Of a stretch of 64,000 bases of DNA, positions 33,330 to 41,959 are shown one piece after another. Numbering within the stretch: the stretch's first letter is position 1; each line of letters opens with the position of its first letter. Position numbers and translations under genes: made by a program. The stretch covers positions 6,882,001 through 6,946,000 of the forward strand of contig NZ_JACHMS010000001.1 in assembly GCF_014205055.1 (NCBI RefSeq), in the 5' to 3' direction. This DNA comes from Streptomyces luteogriseus (GTDB lineage Bacteria > Actinomycetota > Actinomycetes > Streptomycetales > Streptomycetaceae). Below the pieces are notes generated by a model. It saw only the letters and a list, made by a program, of their open reading frames with translations. It had not been told where the DNA came from and did no database searches.

Positions 33330-34670
33330 ATGACACGCGCCATCTCCCTGCACGACGTGAGCAAGTCCTACACGCGGGGCGCCCGCGTGGTGGACCGGCT
33401 GTCGCTGGACATCACGCCCGGCGAGTTCCTCGTGCTGCTCGGCCCGTCCGGCTGCGGCAAGTCGACCGTGCTCAGAATGATCGCCGGGCTGGAGGAGATC
33501 GACGAGGGGCAGCTGCTGCTCGACGGCGAGTACGCCAACGACCTGCCGCCGTCCGGCCGGGACATGGCGATGGTCTTCCAGAACTTCGCCCTGTACCCGA
33601 ACATGACCAGCCGCGCGAACATCGGGTTCCCGCTGCGCATCGAGGACCCGGGTGCGGACCCCCGCCCCCGGGTCGACGCCACCGCCCGCATGCTCGGCAT
33701 CGAGGACCTCCTCGACCGCCTGCCCGCCCAGCTCTCCGGCGGTGAACGCCAGCGGGTCGCGATGGGCCGGGCCATCGCCCGCCACCCCTCCGCGTTCCTG
33801 ATGGACGAGCCGCTGTCCAACCTCGACGCCAAGCTCCGCACCCATCTGCGGGCCGAGATCTCCCGGCTCACCCAGGAGCTGGGCGTCACCACGATCTACG
33901 TCACTCACGACCAGGCCGAGGCCATGTCGCTCGGCGACCGGGTCGCCGTGCTGCGCGGCGGTGTGCTCCAGCAGGTCGACAGCCCTCGCGTGGTCTACGC
34001 GCTGCCCAGCAACGTCTTCGTCGCCGCGTTCATCGGCACCCCACGCATCAACCTGCTGCGCGGCCTGGTGCGTGCCCCGCTCGACGGGGCGATGACCATC
34101 AGCCTGGGCAAGCAGTTCCTGCGCCTGCCCGAGCCGCTCTCCCTGGACCACCAGCTGCTGCGCGTCCAGCAGGGCCGCGAGGTCATCGTCGGACTGCGCT
34201 CGGAGGCGGTCCGGATCGCCAAGCACAGCGCGGCCCGCCCCGGCGAGGTGCCGATCACCGGCCTGGTCGAGCACGTGGAGTTCCAGGGGCACGAGATCCT
34301 CGTCCACTTCAACACCGGTTCCAGCCCCGCCGTCGTCCCCGAACTGGAGGCCCCGCGCCCCCGCCCCGGCCGCCCCGCCCGGCGGCGCCGCAGCGACGGC
34401 TCGGTCCTCACGAGGATCCGGGAGCGGTCCACGGCCGGGCGGGCCGGACCCGTCGTCGCCCTGGACCACCCGGAGGACACCCGGAGCGCCGCCGCCACCG
34501 CCGATGCCCGCCTGCCCGGAGACCTCATCGTGCGCACCACCCCGGACCTGGCCCTGCGCCACGGCATGCAGGTGCCGCTCCTGGTCGACCTCGCCCACCT
34601 CTTCGTCTTCGACCAGCAGGGCGACCGCATCTGCCCGCACCCGGCGCGCCTGCCCGACCTGGGGGAGTGA
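33330..34670 (+). CDS. MalK/MsiK-like sugar ABC transporter ATP-binding protein
   Basis: A 446-residue ABC ATPase. Walker A is GPSGCGKST, the Q-loop VFQNFALYPNMT, the signature LSGGERQRVAMGRAI, Walker B AFLMDEPLSNLDAKL, and the switch His is in YVTHDQAEAMSLGDR. The C-terminal regulatory/TOBE region is longer than MsiK by ~70 residues because of an Arg/Pro-rich insert around residues 340-395. No permease or binding-protein gene is nearby, so it may serve a transporter elsewhere, as MsiK does. Start ATG 33330 follows GGGGG. Confidence 0.85.
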   Translation: MTRAISLHDVSKSYTRGARVVDRLSLDITPGEFLVLLGPSGCGKSTVLRMIAGLEEIDEGQLLLDGEYANDLPPSGRDMAMVFQNFALYPNMTSRANIGFPLRIEDPGADPRPRVDATARMLGIEDLLDRLPAQLSGGERQRVAMGRAIARHPSAFLMDEPLSNLDAKLRTHLRAEISRLTQELGVTTIYVTHDQAEAMSLGDRVAVLRGGVLQQVDSPRVVYALPSNVFVAAFIGTPRINLLRGLVRAPLDGAMTISLGKQFLRLPEPLSLDHQLLRVQQGREVIVGLRSEAVRIAKHSAARPGEVPITGLVEHVEFQGHEILVHFNTGSSPAVVPELEAPRPRPGRPARRRRSDGSVLTRIRERSTAGRAGPVVALDHPEDTRSAAATADARLPGDLIVRTTPDLALRHGMQVPLLVDLAHLFVFDQQGDRICPHPARLPDLGE

Positions 34671-34733
34671 GGAGCGGCACATCCGGACGTGGCCGTCCGC
34701 GTGCTGTGATGAGCAGGGGTGTCTGGCGCCAGA

Positions 34734-34752
34734 AAACTATCGTCGCTAGTTT
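34734..34752. promoter_or_regulatory. Palindrome upstream of aldehyde dehydrogenase
   Basis: AAACTA-N7-TAGTTT is a perfect 6-bp inverted repeat 37 bp before the dehydrogenase ATG, in an AT-richer stretch. It is a likely operator for the aldehyde/alcohol dehydrogenase operon. It partly resembles the AACTAGCAGTGCTAATT site at 41911. Confidence 0.5.
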
Positions 34753-34789
34753 ATGTCGGACGACGACGCCCAGCCTCGGAGGATGCGCG

Positions 34790-36178
34790 ATGAAGGCACA
34801 TGACGGCATGTACATCGACGGCGCCTGGCGCCCCGCCGCCGGCCAGGACGTGATCGAGGTCGTGAACCCGGTCGACGAGCAGGTCCTCGGCACGGTCCCG
34901 GCGGGCACCGCCGAGGACGTCGACGCCGCCGTGCGGGCCGCCCGCGCCGCCCTGCCGGGCTGGGCCGCGACCCCGCCCGCCGAGCGCGCGGCGCACCTGG
35001 CCGCCCTGCGGGACGTGCTCGTGACCCGTGCCGACGAGATCGCCGAGACCGTCACGGCCGAACTCGGCTCGCCGCTGAAGTTCTCGCAGGCCGTCCACGC
35101 GGGCGTGCCGATCGCGGTGGCGGGCTCCTACGCCGAGCTGGCGGCCACGTACGCCTTCGAGGAGAAGACCGGCAACTCGGTCGTGCACCAGGAGCCGGTC
35201 GGTGTCGTGGCGGCGATCACGCCCTGGAACTACCCGCTGCACCAGATCGTCGCCAAGGTCGCCCCGGCCCTCGCGGCAGGCTGCACGGTCGTGGTGAAAC
35301 CCGCCGAGGACACCCCCCTGGTCGCCCGGCTGTTCGCCGACGCCGTGCAGGAGGCCGGGCTCCCGGCGGGCGTCTTCAACCTGGTCACGGGGCTCGGCCC
35401 GGTGGCAGGACAGGCTCTCGCCGAACACCCCGGCGTCGACCTGGTCTCCTTCACCGGTTCCACCGCCGTCGGCCGGCAGATCGCCGCGATCGCCGCCGGG
35501 CAGGTCAAGAAGGTCGCCCTCGAACTGGGCGGCAAGTCCGCCAACGTCATCCTCCCGAGCGCCGACCTGGCCAAGGCGGTCAACGTCGGCATCGCCAACG
35601 TCATGTCCAACTCCGGGCAGACCTGCAGCGCCTGGACGCGGATGCTGGTCCACCGCGACCGGTACGACGAGGCCGTCGAGCTCGCCGCTGCCGCCGCCGC
35701 CAAGTACGGCGACCGCATCGGCCCGGTCGTCAACGCCAAGCAGCAGGACCGGGTGCGCGGTTACATCGAGAAGGGCGTCGCGGAGGGCGCCCGCCTGGTC
35801 GCCGGCGGCCCCGAAGCCCCGCGCGGGCAGGGCTACTTCGTGGCCCCGACCGTCTTCGCCGACGTCACTCCGGACATGACCATCGCGCAGGAGGAGATCT
35901 TCGGCCCGGTCCTGTCGATCCTGAAGTACGAGGACGAGGAGGACGCCCTGCGCATCGCCAACGGCACGGTGTACGGCCTGGCCGGCGCCGTCTGGGCCGC
36001 TGACGAGACCGAGGCGGTGGCCTTCGCGCGCCGGATGGAGACCGGCCAGGTCGACATCAACGGCGGCCGCTTCAACCCGCTCGCGCCCTTCGGCGGTTAC
36101 AAGCAGTCCGGCGTGGGCCGCGAACTCGGCGTGCACGGCCTTGCCGAGTACCTCCAGACCAAGTCCCTCCAGTTCTAG
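34790..36178 (+). CDS. NAD(P)-dependent aldehyde dehydrogenase
   Basis: A 462-residue ALDH that oxidises an aldehyde to an acid. The catalytic Cys is Cys279 (NSGQTCSAWTRM) and the general base Glu245 (VALELGGKSANV). Substrate-side landmarks are AITPWNYPLHQIVAKVAPAL and EEIFGPVLSILKYEDEEDAL. RBS GGAGGA precedes ATG 34790. The next gene, 19 bp downstream, is an alcohol dehydrogenase, so the pair oxidises an alcohol through its aldehyde to an acid, followed by an MHS-type acid transporter. The carbon source is not identifiable. Confidence 0.9.
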   Translation: MKAHDGMYIDGAWRPAAGQDVIEVVNPVDEQVLGTVPAGTAEDVDAAVRAARAALPGWAATPPAERAAHLAALRDVLVTRADEIAETVTAELGSPLKFSQAVHAGVPIAVAGSYAELAATYAFEEKTGNSVVHQEPVGVVAAITPWNYPLHQIVAKVAPALAAGCTVVVKPAEDTPLVARLFADAVQEAGLPAGVFNLVTGLGPVAGQALAEHPGVDLVSFTGSTAVGRQIAAIAAGQVKKVALELGGKSANVILPSADLAKAVNVGIANVMSNSGQTCSAWTRMLVHRDRYDEAVELAAAAAAKYGDRIGPVVNAKQQDRVRGYIEKGVAEGARLVAGGPEAPRGQGYFVAPTVFADVTPDMTIAQEEIFGPVLSILKYEDEEDALRIANGTVYGLAGAVWAADETEAVAFARRMETGQVDINGGRFNPLAPFGGYKQSGVGRELGVHGLAEYLQTKSLQF

Positions 36179-36197
36179 TCAGGGAGTCCCTTCCGTC

Positions 36198-37280
36198 ATG
36201 GCTGTCCGCGCCGCCGTCCTGCCCGCCATCGGCTCCCCACTGGAGATCACCGGCATCGACCTGCCCGACCCCGGGCCCGGCCAGGTCCGCGTCCGGCTCG
36301 CCGCCGCCGGGGTCTGCCACTCCGACCTGTCCCTGTCCGACGGCACCATGCGCGTGCCCGTCCCCGCCGTCCTCGGCCACGAGGGCGCCGGCACGGTCGT
36401 CGCCGTCGGCGAGGGCGTCGGCCACGTCGCGCCCGGCGACGGGATCGTCCTCAACTGGGCCCCGTCCTGCGGCGCCTGCCACGCCTGCTCGCTCGGTGAG
36501 GTGTGGCTGTGCGCCAACGCTCTCAGTGGCGCCGCCGACGTCTACGCCCGCACCACCGAGGGCACCGACCTGCACCCCGGCCTGAACGTCGCCGCGTTCG
36601 CCGAGGAGACGGTCGTCTCCGCGTCCTGCGTCCTGCCGGTCCCGGACGGCGTCCCGCTCACCGATGCCGCCCTCCTCGGCTGCGCCGTCCTCACCGGCTA
36701 CGGCGCCGTCCACCACTCGGCCAGGGTCCGGGCCGGCGAGACGGTCGCGGTGTTCGGCGTCGGGGGAGTGGGCCTCTCCGCTCTCCAGGCCGCCCGGATC
36801 GCGGGCGCCTCGAAGATCGTCGCGGTGGACGTGTCCGCCGAGAAGGAGGAACTGGCCAGGGCGGCGGGCGCCACCGACTACGTCGTCGCCTCCGACACCA
36901 CCGCCCGTGAGATCCGCGGCCTCACCGGCAAGCAGGGCGTCGACGTCGCCGTGGAGTGCGCCGGACGCGCGGTCAGCATCCGCACGGCCTGGGACTCGAC
37001 CCGCCGCGGCGGCCGCACCACGGTCGTCGGCATCGGCGGCAAGGACCAGCAGGTCACCTTCAACGCCCTGGAGATCTTCCACTGGGGCCGCACCCTCTCC
37101 GGCTGCGTCTACGGCAACTCCGATCCGGCCCGCGACCTCCCGGTCCTGGCCGAACACATCCGGGCGGGCCGCCTCGACCTGAGCGCGCTGGTGACCGAGC
37201 GCATCTCCCTGGACGGCATTCCGGCGGCCTTCGAGAACATGACGGCGGGCAAGGGCGGCCGGGCCCTGGTCGTCTTCTAG
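36198..37280 (+). CDS. Zinc-dependent alcohol dehydrogenase
   Basis: A 360-residue medium-chain dehydrogenase. Catalytic zinc ligands are Cys40 and His61/Glu62 (GHEGAG); the structural zinc site is Cys91, Cys94, Cys97 and Cys105. The cofactor fold has VFGVGGVGLSALQAARIAGA, and the acidic residue after VAVDVS favours NAD+. The family resembles class III-like and mycothiol/NDMA-type alcohol dehydrogenases. It is in an operon with the aldehyde dehydrogenase upstream; a terminator hairpin follows. Confidence 0.9.
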   Translation: MAVRAAVLPAIGSPLEITGIDLPDPGPGQVRVRLAAAGVCHSDLSLSDGTMRVPVPAVLGHEGAGTVVAVGEGVGHVAPGDGIVLNWAPSCGACHACSLGEVWLCANALSGAADVYARTTEGTDLHPGLNVAAFAEETVVSASCVLPVPDGVPLTDAALLGCAVLTGYGAVHHSARVRAGETVAVFGVGGVGLSALQAARIAGASKIVAVDVSAEKEELARAAGATDYVVASDTTAREIRGLTGKQGVDVAVECAGRAVSIRTAWDSTRRGGRTTVVGIGGKDQQVTFNALEIFHWGRTLSGCVYGNSDPARDLPVLAEHIRAGRLDLSALVTERISLDGIPAAFENMTAGKGGRALVVF

Positions 37281-37297
37281 GCCCGAATCGTCCGGTA

Positions 37298-37321
37298 CCC
37301 CGGCCTCCCGCGAGGCCGGGG
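37298..37321 (+). terminator. Intrinsic terminator after the ADH gene
   Basis: CCCCGGCCTC-CCGC-GAGGCCGGGG is a perfect 10-bp stem with a 4-nt loop, 17 bp after the stop codon of the alcohol dehydrogenase gene. Confidence 0.8.
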
Positions 37322-37393
37322 CCTTCGGCATGCCCGGGCCCGCGGTGGGTGTCGAGTACAGGTAAAAGTCCTGGTGCGCGACCCGTTGACGTC

Positions 37394-37411
37394 CATACCG
37401 TCCGGTCAGTA
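37394..37411. promoter_or_regulatory. TetR-type operator upstream of the MHS transporter
   Basis: CATACCG-TC-CGGTCAGTA: the core ACCG-N2-CGGT is a perfect inverted repeat and the left half equals that of the site at 25418. It is ~67 bp before the transporter ATG. Confidence 0.5.
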
Positions 37412-37477
37412 CGTTCCCCGGAACTCGAATCGAGCCACCCCCCGTTCCGTCCCCCGCACCCCCGGAGCGTGCACCAC

Positions 37478-38983
37478 ATGGACACGGCACCTTCCGCTCG
37501 GCCCGCCACGACCACGCCCGCCGCCGGCAGCCGCCGCCGGGTGGCCACCGCGGCGGCGCTCGCCTCGGCCGTCGAGTGGTACGACTACTTCGTCTTCGGC
37601 ATCGCCGCCGCCCTCGTGCTCGGCGACCTCTACTTCCCCGCCGGCAGCGCCACCGCAGGCGTCCTCGCCTCGTTCGCCACCTTCGCCGTCGGCTTCCTCG
37701 CCCGGCCCATCGGCGGCATCGTCGCCGGACACCTCGGTGACAAGCGCGGCCGCAAGCCGATGCTCGTCCTCGCGCTCACGCTGATGGGCGTGGCCACCAC
37801 CGGCATCGGCCTGCTGCCCACGTACGACACGATCGGTGTGGCCGCCCCGATCCTGCTCGTCCTGCTGCGCGTCGCCCAGGGCGTCGCCGTCGGCGCCCAG
37901 TGGGGCGGCGCGATGCTCCTGGCCACCGAGTACGCCCCGGAGGGCAAGCGCGGTGTCTACGGCAGTGTCGTCCAGCTCGGCGTCCCTATCGGCGTCGTCA
38001 CCGCAAACACGGTCTTCCTGCTGGCCGGAGCCCTCACCACCGACTCGGCGTTCGCGGCCTGGGGCTGGCGCGTGCCGTTCCTGGTCGGCCTGCTGGTCCT
38101 CGCGCTCGCCTGGTACATCCACAAGCACGTCGAGGAGACCCCGGCGTTCCGGGAGGCCGAACGGGCGCTCGCCGAGAAGGAGAAGTCCGAGCAGAACTCG
38201 CCGCTGCGCACGATCCTGCGCGGTCACCTGGGCACGGTGCTCCTGGCCGGCGGCTCCTTCGCCGTGAACACCGCCACCTTCTACATCCTCATCACCGGGG
38301 TCCTCGACTACACGACCCGCGAGCTGGACATGAAGAAGAGCGCGGTGCTCACCGTCTCGCTCTGCGTCAGCCTCACCCAGCTGGTGCTGATCCCGGCCTC
38401 CGCCGCGCTCTCCGACCGCGTCGGCCGCATCCGGATCTACGCCCTCGGAGCCGTGGGCATCGCGCTGTGGGCCGTACCGCTCTTCCTGCTGATCGACACC
38501 GGCTCGCTGCTGTGGCTCGCGGTCGGCACGTTCGTCGCCAGCTGCTTCCTGAGCATCATGTACGGCCCCCAGGCCGCCCTGTTCGCCGAGCTGTTCACGC
38601 CGGAGATGCGCTACACCGGCGCCTCCCTCGGCTACCAGATCGCGGCCGTGGCGGGCGGCGGGCTCGCACCGTTCATGATGGTGCTGCTGCTGGAGGCGAC
38701 GGGTACGTCGATGGCGGTGTCCGGGTACATCGTCGTGCTGTCGGTGATCGCCCTGGTGTCGATCAAGATCCTCGCGGACCGGGCGCGCGCGGCGGAGGCA
38801 TCGGCGGAACCACGGACGAATGCGGGGCCGGAGACGAGCGCCGAGACGGAGACGAAGCCGGAGCCGGAGACGAGGGCCGAGACGGAGACGAAGCCGGGGC
38901 CGGAGACCAGCGCCGAGACGGGGACGAAGCCGGAGCCGGAGACGAGGGCCGAGACGGCGACGAATACCGAGTCAGCGGGCTGA
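37478..38983 (+). CDS. MHS family (metabolite:H+ symporter) MFS transporter
   Basis: A 501-residue proton symporter of the MHS family, which takes up organic acids such as shikimate, alpha-ketoglutarate, proline/betaine. Diagnostic parts are SAVEWYDYFVFGIAAALV, RPIGGIVAGHLGDKRGRK, and ALFAELFTPEMRYTGASLGYQ. Twelve helices are predicted. The tail (about residues 450-501) consists of Glu/Thr/Pro units of 12 residues (three copies of a TKPEPETRAETE-like unit), probably disordered. It starts ATG 37478. Convergent overlap of 12 bp with the DMT gene. Confidence 0.9.
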   Translation: MDTAPSARPATTTPAAGSRRRVATAAALASAVEWYDYFVFGIAAALVLGDLYFPAGSATAGVLASFATFAVGFLARPIGGIVAGHLGDKRGRKPMLVLALTLMGVATTGIGLLPTYDTIGVAAPILLVLLRVAQGVAVGAQWGGAMLLATEYAPEGKRGVYGSVVQLGVPIGVVTANTVFLLAGALTTDSAFAAWGWRVPFLVGLLVLALAWYIHKHVEETPAFREAERALAEKEKSEQNSPLRTILRGHLGTVLLAGGSFAVNTATFYILITGVLDYTTRELDMKKSAVLTVSLCVSLTQLVLIPASAALSDRVGRIRIYALGAVGIALWAVPLFLLIDTGSLLWLAVGTFVASCFLSIMYGPQAALFAELFTPEMRYTGASLGYQIAAVAGGGLAPFMMVLLLEATGTSMAVSGYIVVLSVIALVSIKILADRARAAEASAEPRTNAGPETSAETETKPEPETRAETETKPGPETSAETGTKPEPETRAETATNTESAG

Positions 38984-39967
38984 GTCCTCGGCCTTCTCGG
39001 CTTCCTCGGCCTCCTTGGCTTCCTCGGGCCGTGTCTCCGGAACCGCTCCCGGAGTCACGGCCCGTTCCGCCGCGCGCGACCTCGACCGGGACACCGCCAC
39101 ACCGGCCAGGCACAGCACACCGCCCACCAGCGTGAGCACCCCCGGCACCTCGCCGAGGAACAGCCACGACATCAGGACGACCAGCGCGGGCGCCGCATAC
39201 GTCGTCGCGCCCATCTTGCTCGCGGTCGTGCGGGACAGGGCGTACGCCCACGTCGTGAAGGCCAGCGCGGTCGGGAAGACGCCCAGGTAGACCATGTTGA
39301 GCGTGGCCGAGGTGGGCGCCGATGCGGCCTCCTGGACGAGCTGCCCCGCGAAGGGCAGGCACAGCACAGCGCCGACCAGGCAGCCGAACGTCGTCACCTG
39401 CAGCGGACTCGCCGTGCCCAGCGCCGGCTTCTGCGCCACGACACCGCCGGCGTACGCGATCGCCGCCAGCAGGCACAGCACCACCCCGAGCACCGAGGAA
39501 CCGCCCTCGCCCGACATCGACAGACCCACCGTCACGGCACCGGCGAACGACACCGCCATCCCCGCCAGCAGCCGCGGCGGCATCGGGTCACCGAGCAACC
39601 GGGCACCGAGCAGGGCGATGAGGATCGGCCCGGTGTTCACGACCAGGGCGGCCGTACCCGCGTCGACCTGCTGCTCGCCCCAGTTGAGGGCGACCATGTA
39701 GAAGCCGAACCACAGCAGTCCCGATATCCCGATGCCACGCCAGGCCGTGCGCGGCGGCAGCCCCTCCCGCCGCAGCAGGCAGATCACCCCCAGCGTCAGC
39801 GTCCCGGCCAGCAGCCGCCCGAGCGCCAGCGCACCCGGCGAGTACGCGTCGCCCGCGCTGCGGATCGAGACGAAGGCGGAGGCCCACAGCACGACGGTGA
39901 CCGCGGCCGCACCACCGGCCAGCAGCTCCGCCCGGCGGACGGGACGGGACGGGGAGGTGTTCGACAT
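38972..39967 (-). CDS. EamA/DMT family transporter
   Basis: A 331-residue drug/metabolite transporter with 10 predicted helices in two EamA repeats, e.g. VTVVLWASAFVSIRSAG and GVVAQKPALGTASPLQ; the second repeat has LPFAGQLVQEA and AYALSRTTASKMGATTYA. Such proteins export amino acids, sugars or metabolites. The cytoplasmic tail is charged and Glu/Ala/Lys-rich (EEAKEAEEAEKAEDSAR). ATG 39967 has GGAG at better spacing than the ATG three bases before it. The open frame extends upstream through a repetitive non-coding stretch, which I do not accept as coding. Confidence 0.85.
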   Translation of the reverse strand: MSNTSPSRPVRRAELLAGGAAAVTVVLWASAFVSIRSAGDAYSPGALALGRLLAGTLTLGVICLLRREGLPPRTAWRGIGISGLLWFGFYMVALNWGEQQVDAGTAALVVNTGPILIALLGARLLGDPMPPRLLAGMAVSFAGAVTVGLSMSGEGGSSVLGVVLCLLAAIAYAGGVVAQKPALGTASPLQVTTFGCLVGAVLCLPFAGQLVQEAASAPTSATLNMVYLGVFPTALAFTTWAYALSRTTASKMGATTYAAPALVVLMSWLFLGEVPGVLTLVGGVLCLAGVAVSRSRSRAAERAVTPGAVPETRPEEAKEAEEAEKAEDSAR

Positions 39968-40232
39968 CATGCTCCAGAGGCTAGGAGGGGGACGGGCCCG
40001 AAGGCTCGCGCATTTCGGACGGGGCACCGCGCGCCCGGAAGATCGCCGCACGCGGTCGGGGGGTGCGTTGCAAGGGTGGGCGGGCTGATCGTGTGCGGTC
40101 GGAAGTGGCGTGCGGCGTGGGCGCGCCGGCCGTGTTCGCTCGGGAGTGCCGTGCGGCGTGGGAGGAATGGCTGTCTGCGGGCGGTAGGCGCCGTGCCGGG
40201 ATCGACCCGGGCGCCGTGCGCGTTCGGAGGGG

Positions 40233-40421
40233 CGTTGTGTGGGTCGGACGGGGAGCCGTGCGGGGTCGGAGGGTGCGGTGCCGGGTCGACCGGAGGGCCT
40301 TGTGGGGGTCGGACGGGGTGCCGTGTGTGGCTGGGGGCGGAGTGCCCGGGGCGGCCGGGGCGTTGTGTGGGGCGGACGGGGAGCCGTGCGGGGTCGGAGG
40401 GTGCGGGGCCGGGTCGACCGG
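40233..40421. repeat. 128-bp imperfect direct repeat, G-rich
   Basis: The ~505-bp gap between the DMT and ArsR genes (39968-40472) has no credible gene. About 61 bp starting CGTTGTGTGGG and ending GGGTCGACCGG at 40233-40293 recur at 40361-40421 with two mismatches. The plus strand is very G-rich and all frames have a repetitive look, so it resembles a minisatellite. Confidence 0.7.
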
Positions 40422-40472
40422 ACGCCGTGCGTGGTCGACGGCGTGTCGGGGCGGACGGGGCGCACCGCGCGG

Positions 40473-41183
40473 CTAGCGCAACTCCATCGACTCCACCCCC
40501 AGCAGGTCCCGCAGGGCCCGTTCACCGGCCGCCGTCACCTTCACGGCCCGTTCCGAGCCGATGCGCACGCACCATCCCGTGTCCAGGGCGTGCCGGCACA
40601 GGGCCGCGCCCGCGACGCCCGCCAGGTGGGGCCGGCGTTCGGTCCAGTCGAGACAGGCCCGGGCCAGGGGGCGCCGGCCTCGCCGTTCGAGGCCGATCCC
40701 GGCCGACGCGAACCACGCCAGCCCGGCGTCGGTGAGCGCGAACCCCGTCTCCTGCTCCAGCAGGCCGCGTGCCGTCAGGGCGTCGGTGACCGCGATGCCG
40801 AGCCGCCCGGCGAGATGGTCGTAGCAGGTGCGGCCCCGGGCCATCGCCGAACCGGCGCTCGACTCCCGCAGGTTCCGCGGCCGTACGGCCGCGCCCGGCG
40901 AGACCTGGGCGGCCAGGTCCTCCACCAGCTGGGCGACGCGGGCGTCGGCCAGCCGGACGTACCGGTGCCGGCCCTGGCGCTCCTCGGCGAGCAGCCCGCC
41001 CGCCACGAGCCGGCCCAGATGCTCGCTCAGCGTCGACGCGGCCACGCCCGCGTGCCGGGCCAGCTCGCTCGCCGTCCAGGCCCGCCCGTCCAGCAGTGCC
41101 AGCAGGCACGCGGCCCGGGTCTCGTCCGCGAACAGCGCGGCGAGCCGTGCCAGGGCGGTCGCCTGCGGGTCCCTCGTCGTCAT
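40473..41183 (-). CDS. ArsR family winged-helix regulator
   Basis: A 236-residue regulator. The ArsR-type winged helix covers residues ~8-90 (AALFADETRAACLLALLDG, SELARHAGVAASTLSEHLGRL). The C-terminal half is longer than classical ArsR proteins, with two further helical domains (MARGRTCYDHLAGRLGIAV; ALTDAGLAWFASAGIGLE), a type common in actinobacteria. No cysteine pair typical of metal-sensing ArsR is present, so the signal is probably not metal. Start ATG 41183 (MTTRDPQ). It lies upstream of the DMT transporter on the same strand and may regulate it. Confidence 0.8.
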   Translation of the reverse strand: MTTRDPQATALARLAALFADETRAACLLALLDGRAWTASELARHAGVAASTLSEHLGRLVAGGLLAEERQGRHRYVRLADARVAQLVEDLAAQVSPGAAVRPRNLRESSAGSAMARGRTCYDHLAGRLGIAVTDALTARGLLEQETGFALTDAGLAWFASAGIGLERRGRRPLARACLDWTERRPHLAGVAGAALCRHALDTGWCVRIGSERAVKVTAAGERALRDLLGVESMELR

Positions 41184-41241
41184 GCCCACCAGCATGGGAC
41201 ACGGACGGTTCGGCCGCCGCCGAAGTGTCCGCGGGGTGGTC

Positions 41242-41883
41242 CTACGCCGTCCGCCGCACCTGCTCGTACTGGTGCGCCAACCCGTCCAGCAGGGCCGTGA
41301 GACCGGTCTCGAAGGCGCGCTCGTCGATCTTCTCCTGCTGCTCGGCGAGGCGGTGGGCCTGCTGGAGATGGGGGTAGTCGGCGGGGTCGTAGGCGCTCGC
41401 GTCGTCCACGAAACCCCCGGCGAAGGAGCCGAGCGCGGAGCCCATCACGAAGTACCGCATCAGCGCGCCGATCGACGTGGCCTGCGCCGGCGGCCAGCCG
41501 GCGGCGACCATCGCGCCGTAGACGGCGTCCGCGAGACGCAGTCCGGCCGGGCGGCGGCCGGGGCCGCGGGCCAGCACCGGGACGATGTTCGGGTGGTCGC
41601 GCAGGGCGGCCCGGTAGGAGACGGCCCAGTCGTGCAGCGCGGTCCGCCAGTCGCGGCCGTCCTGGAACATCGACAGGTCGACCTGGCCGCTCACGGAATC
41701 GGCGACCGCCTCCAGGATCTCGTCCTTGGTGCGGAAGTGGTTGTACAGCGAGGGCCCGCTGACCCCCAGTTCGGCGGCGAGCCGCCGCGTGGAGAGGGCG
41801 GCCAGACCCTCCGCGTCCACGAGCGCGCGGGCCGTCTCGACGATCCGGTCGGTGCTGAGCAAGGGCTTGCGCGGTCGGGCCAT
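41242..41883 (-). CDS. TetR/AcrR family regulator
   Basis: A 213-residue TetR protein. The N-terminal recognition part is STRRLAAELGVSGPSLYNHFRTKDEIL, residues ~25-52, and a TetR_C-type (TetR-like, C_1) helical domain follows. ATG 41883 (MARPRKPLLST) is the family-like start. The gene diverges from the acyl-CoA dehydrogenase gene with a 76-bp shared intergenic region that contains a palindrome, so it probably represses both. Confidence 0.85.
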   Translation of the reverse strand: MARPRKPLLSTDRIVETARALVDAEGLAALSTRRLAAELGVSGPSLYNHFRTKDEILEAVADSVSGQVDLSMFQDGRDWRTALHDWAVSYRAALRDHPNIVPVLARGPGRRPAGLRLADAVYGAMVAAGWPPAQATSIGALMRYFVMGSALGSFAGGFVDDASAYDPADYPHLQQAHRLAEQQEKIDERAFETGLTALLDGLAHQYEQVRRTA

Positions 41884-41913
41884 GGCGCACATAGTAGGGC
41901 TGCACGGCAAAAC

Positions 41914-41924
41914 TAGCAGTGCTA
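41914..41924. promoter_or_regulatory. Operator between TetR and acyl-CoA dehydrogenase
   Basis: TAGCA-G-TGCTA, flanked as AACTAGCAGTGCTAATT, is a perfect inverted repeat midway between two divergent start codons, 30-36 bp from each. Well placed for TetR control of both genes. Confidence 0.6.
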
Positions 41925-41959
41925 ATTTAAATGTACGGCTTTCAATGGGGTGACCTGTG

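Noticed and set aside
38972..40525. N-terminal extension of the DMT transporter through the G-rich repeats
   Set aside because: Adds ~185 Pro/Thr/Arg-rich residues before a normal transporter start with an RBS; the extension shows no family similarity.
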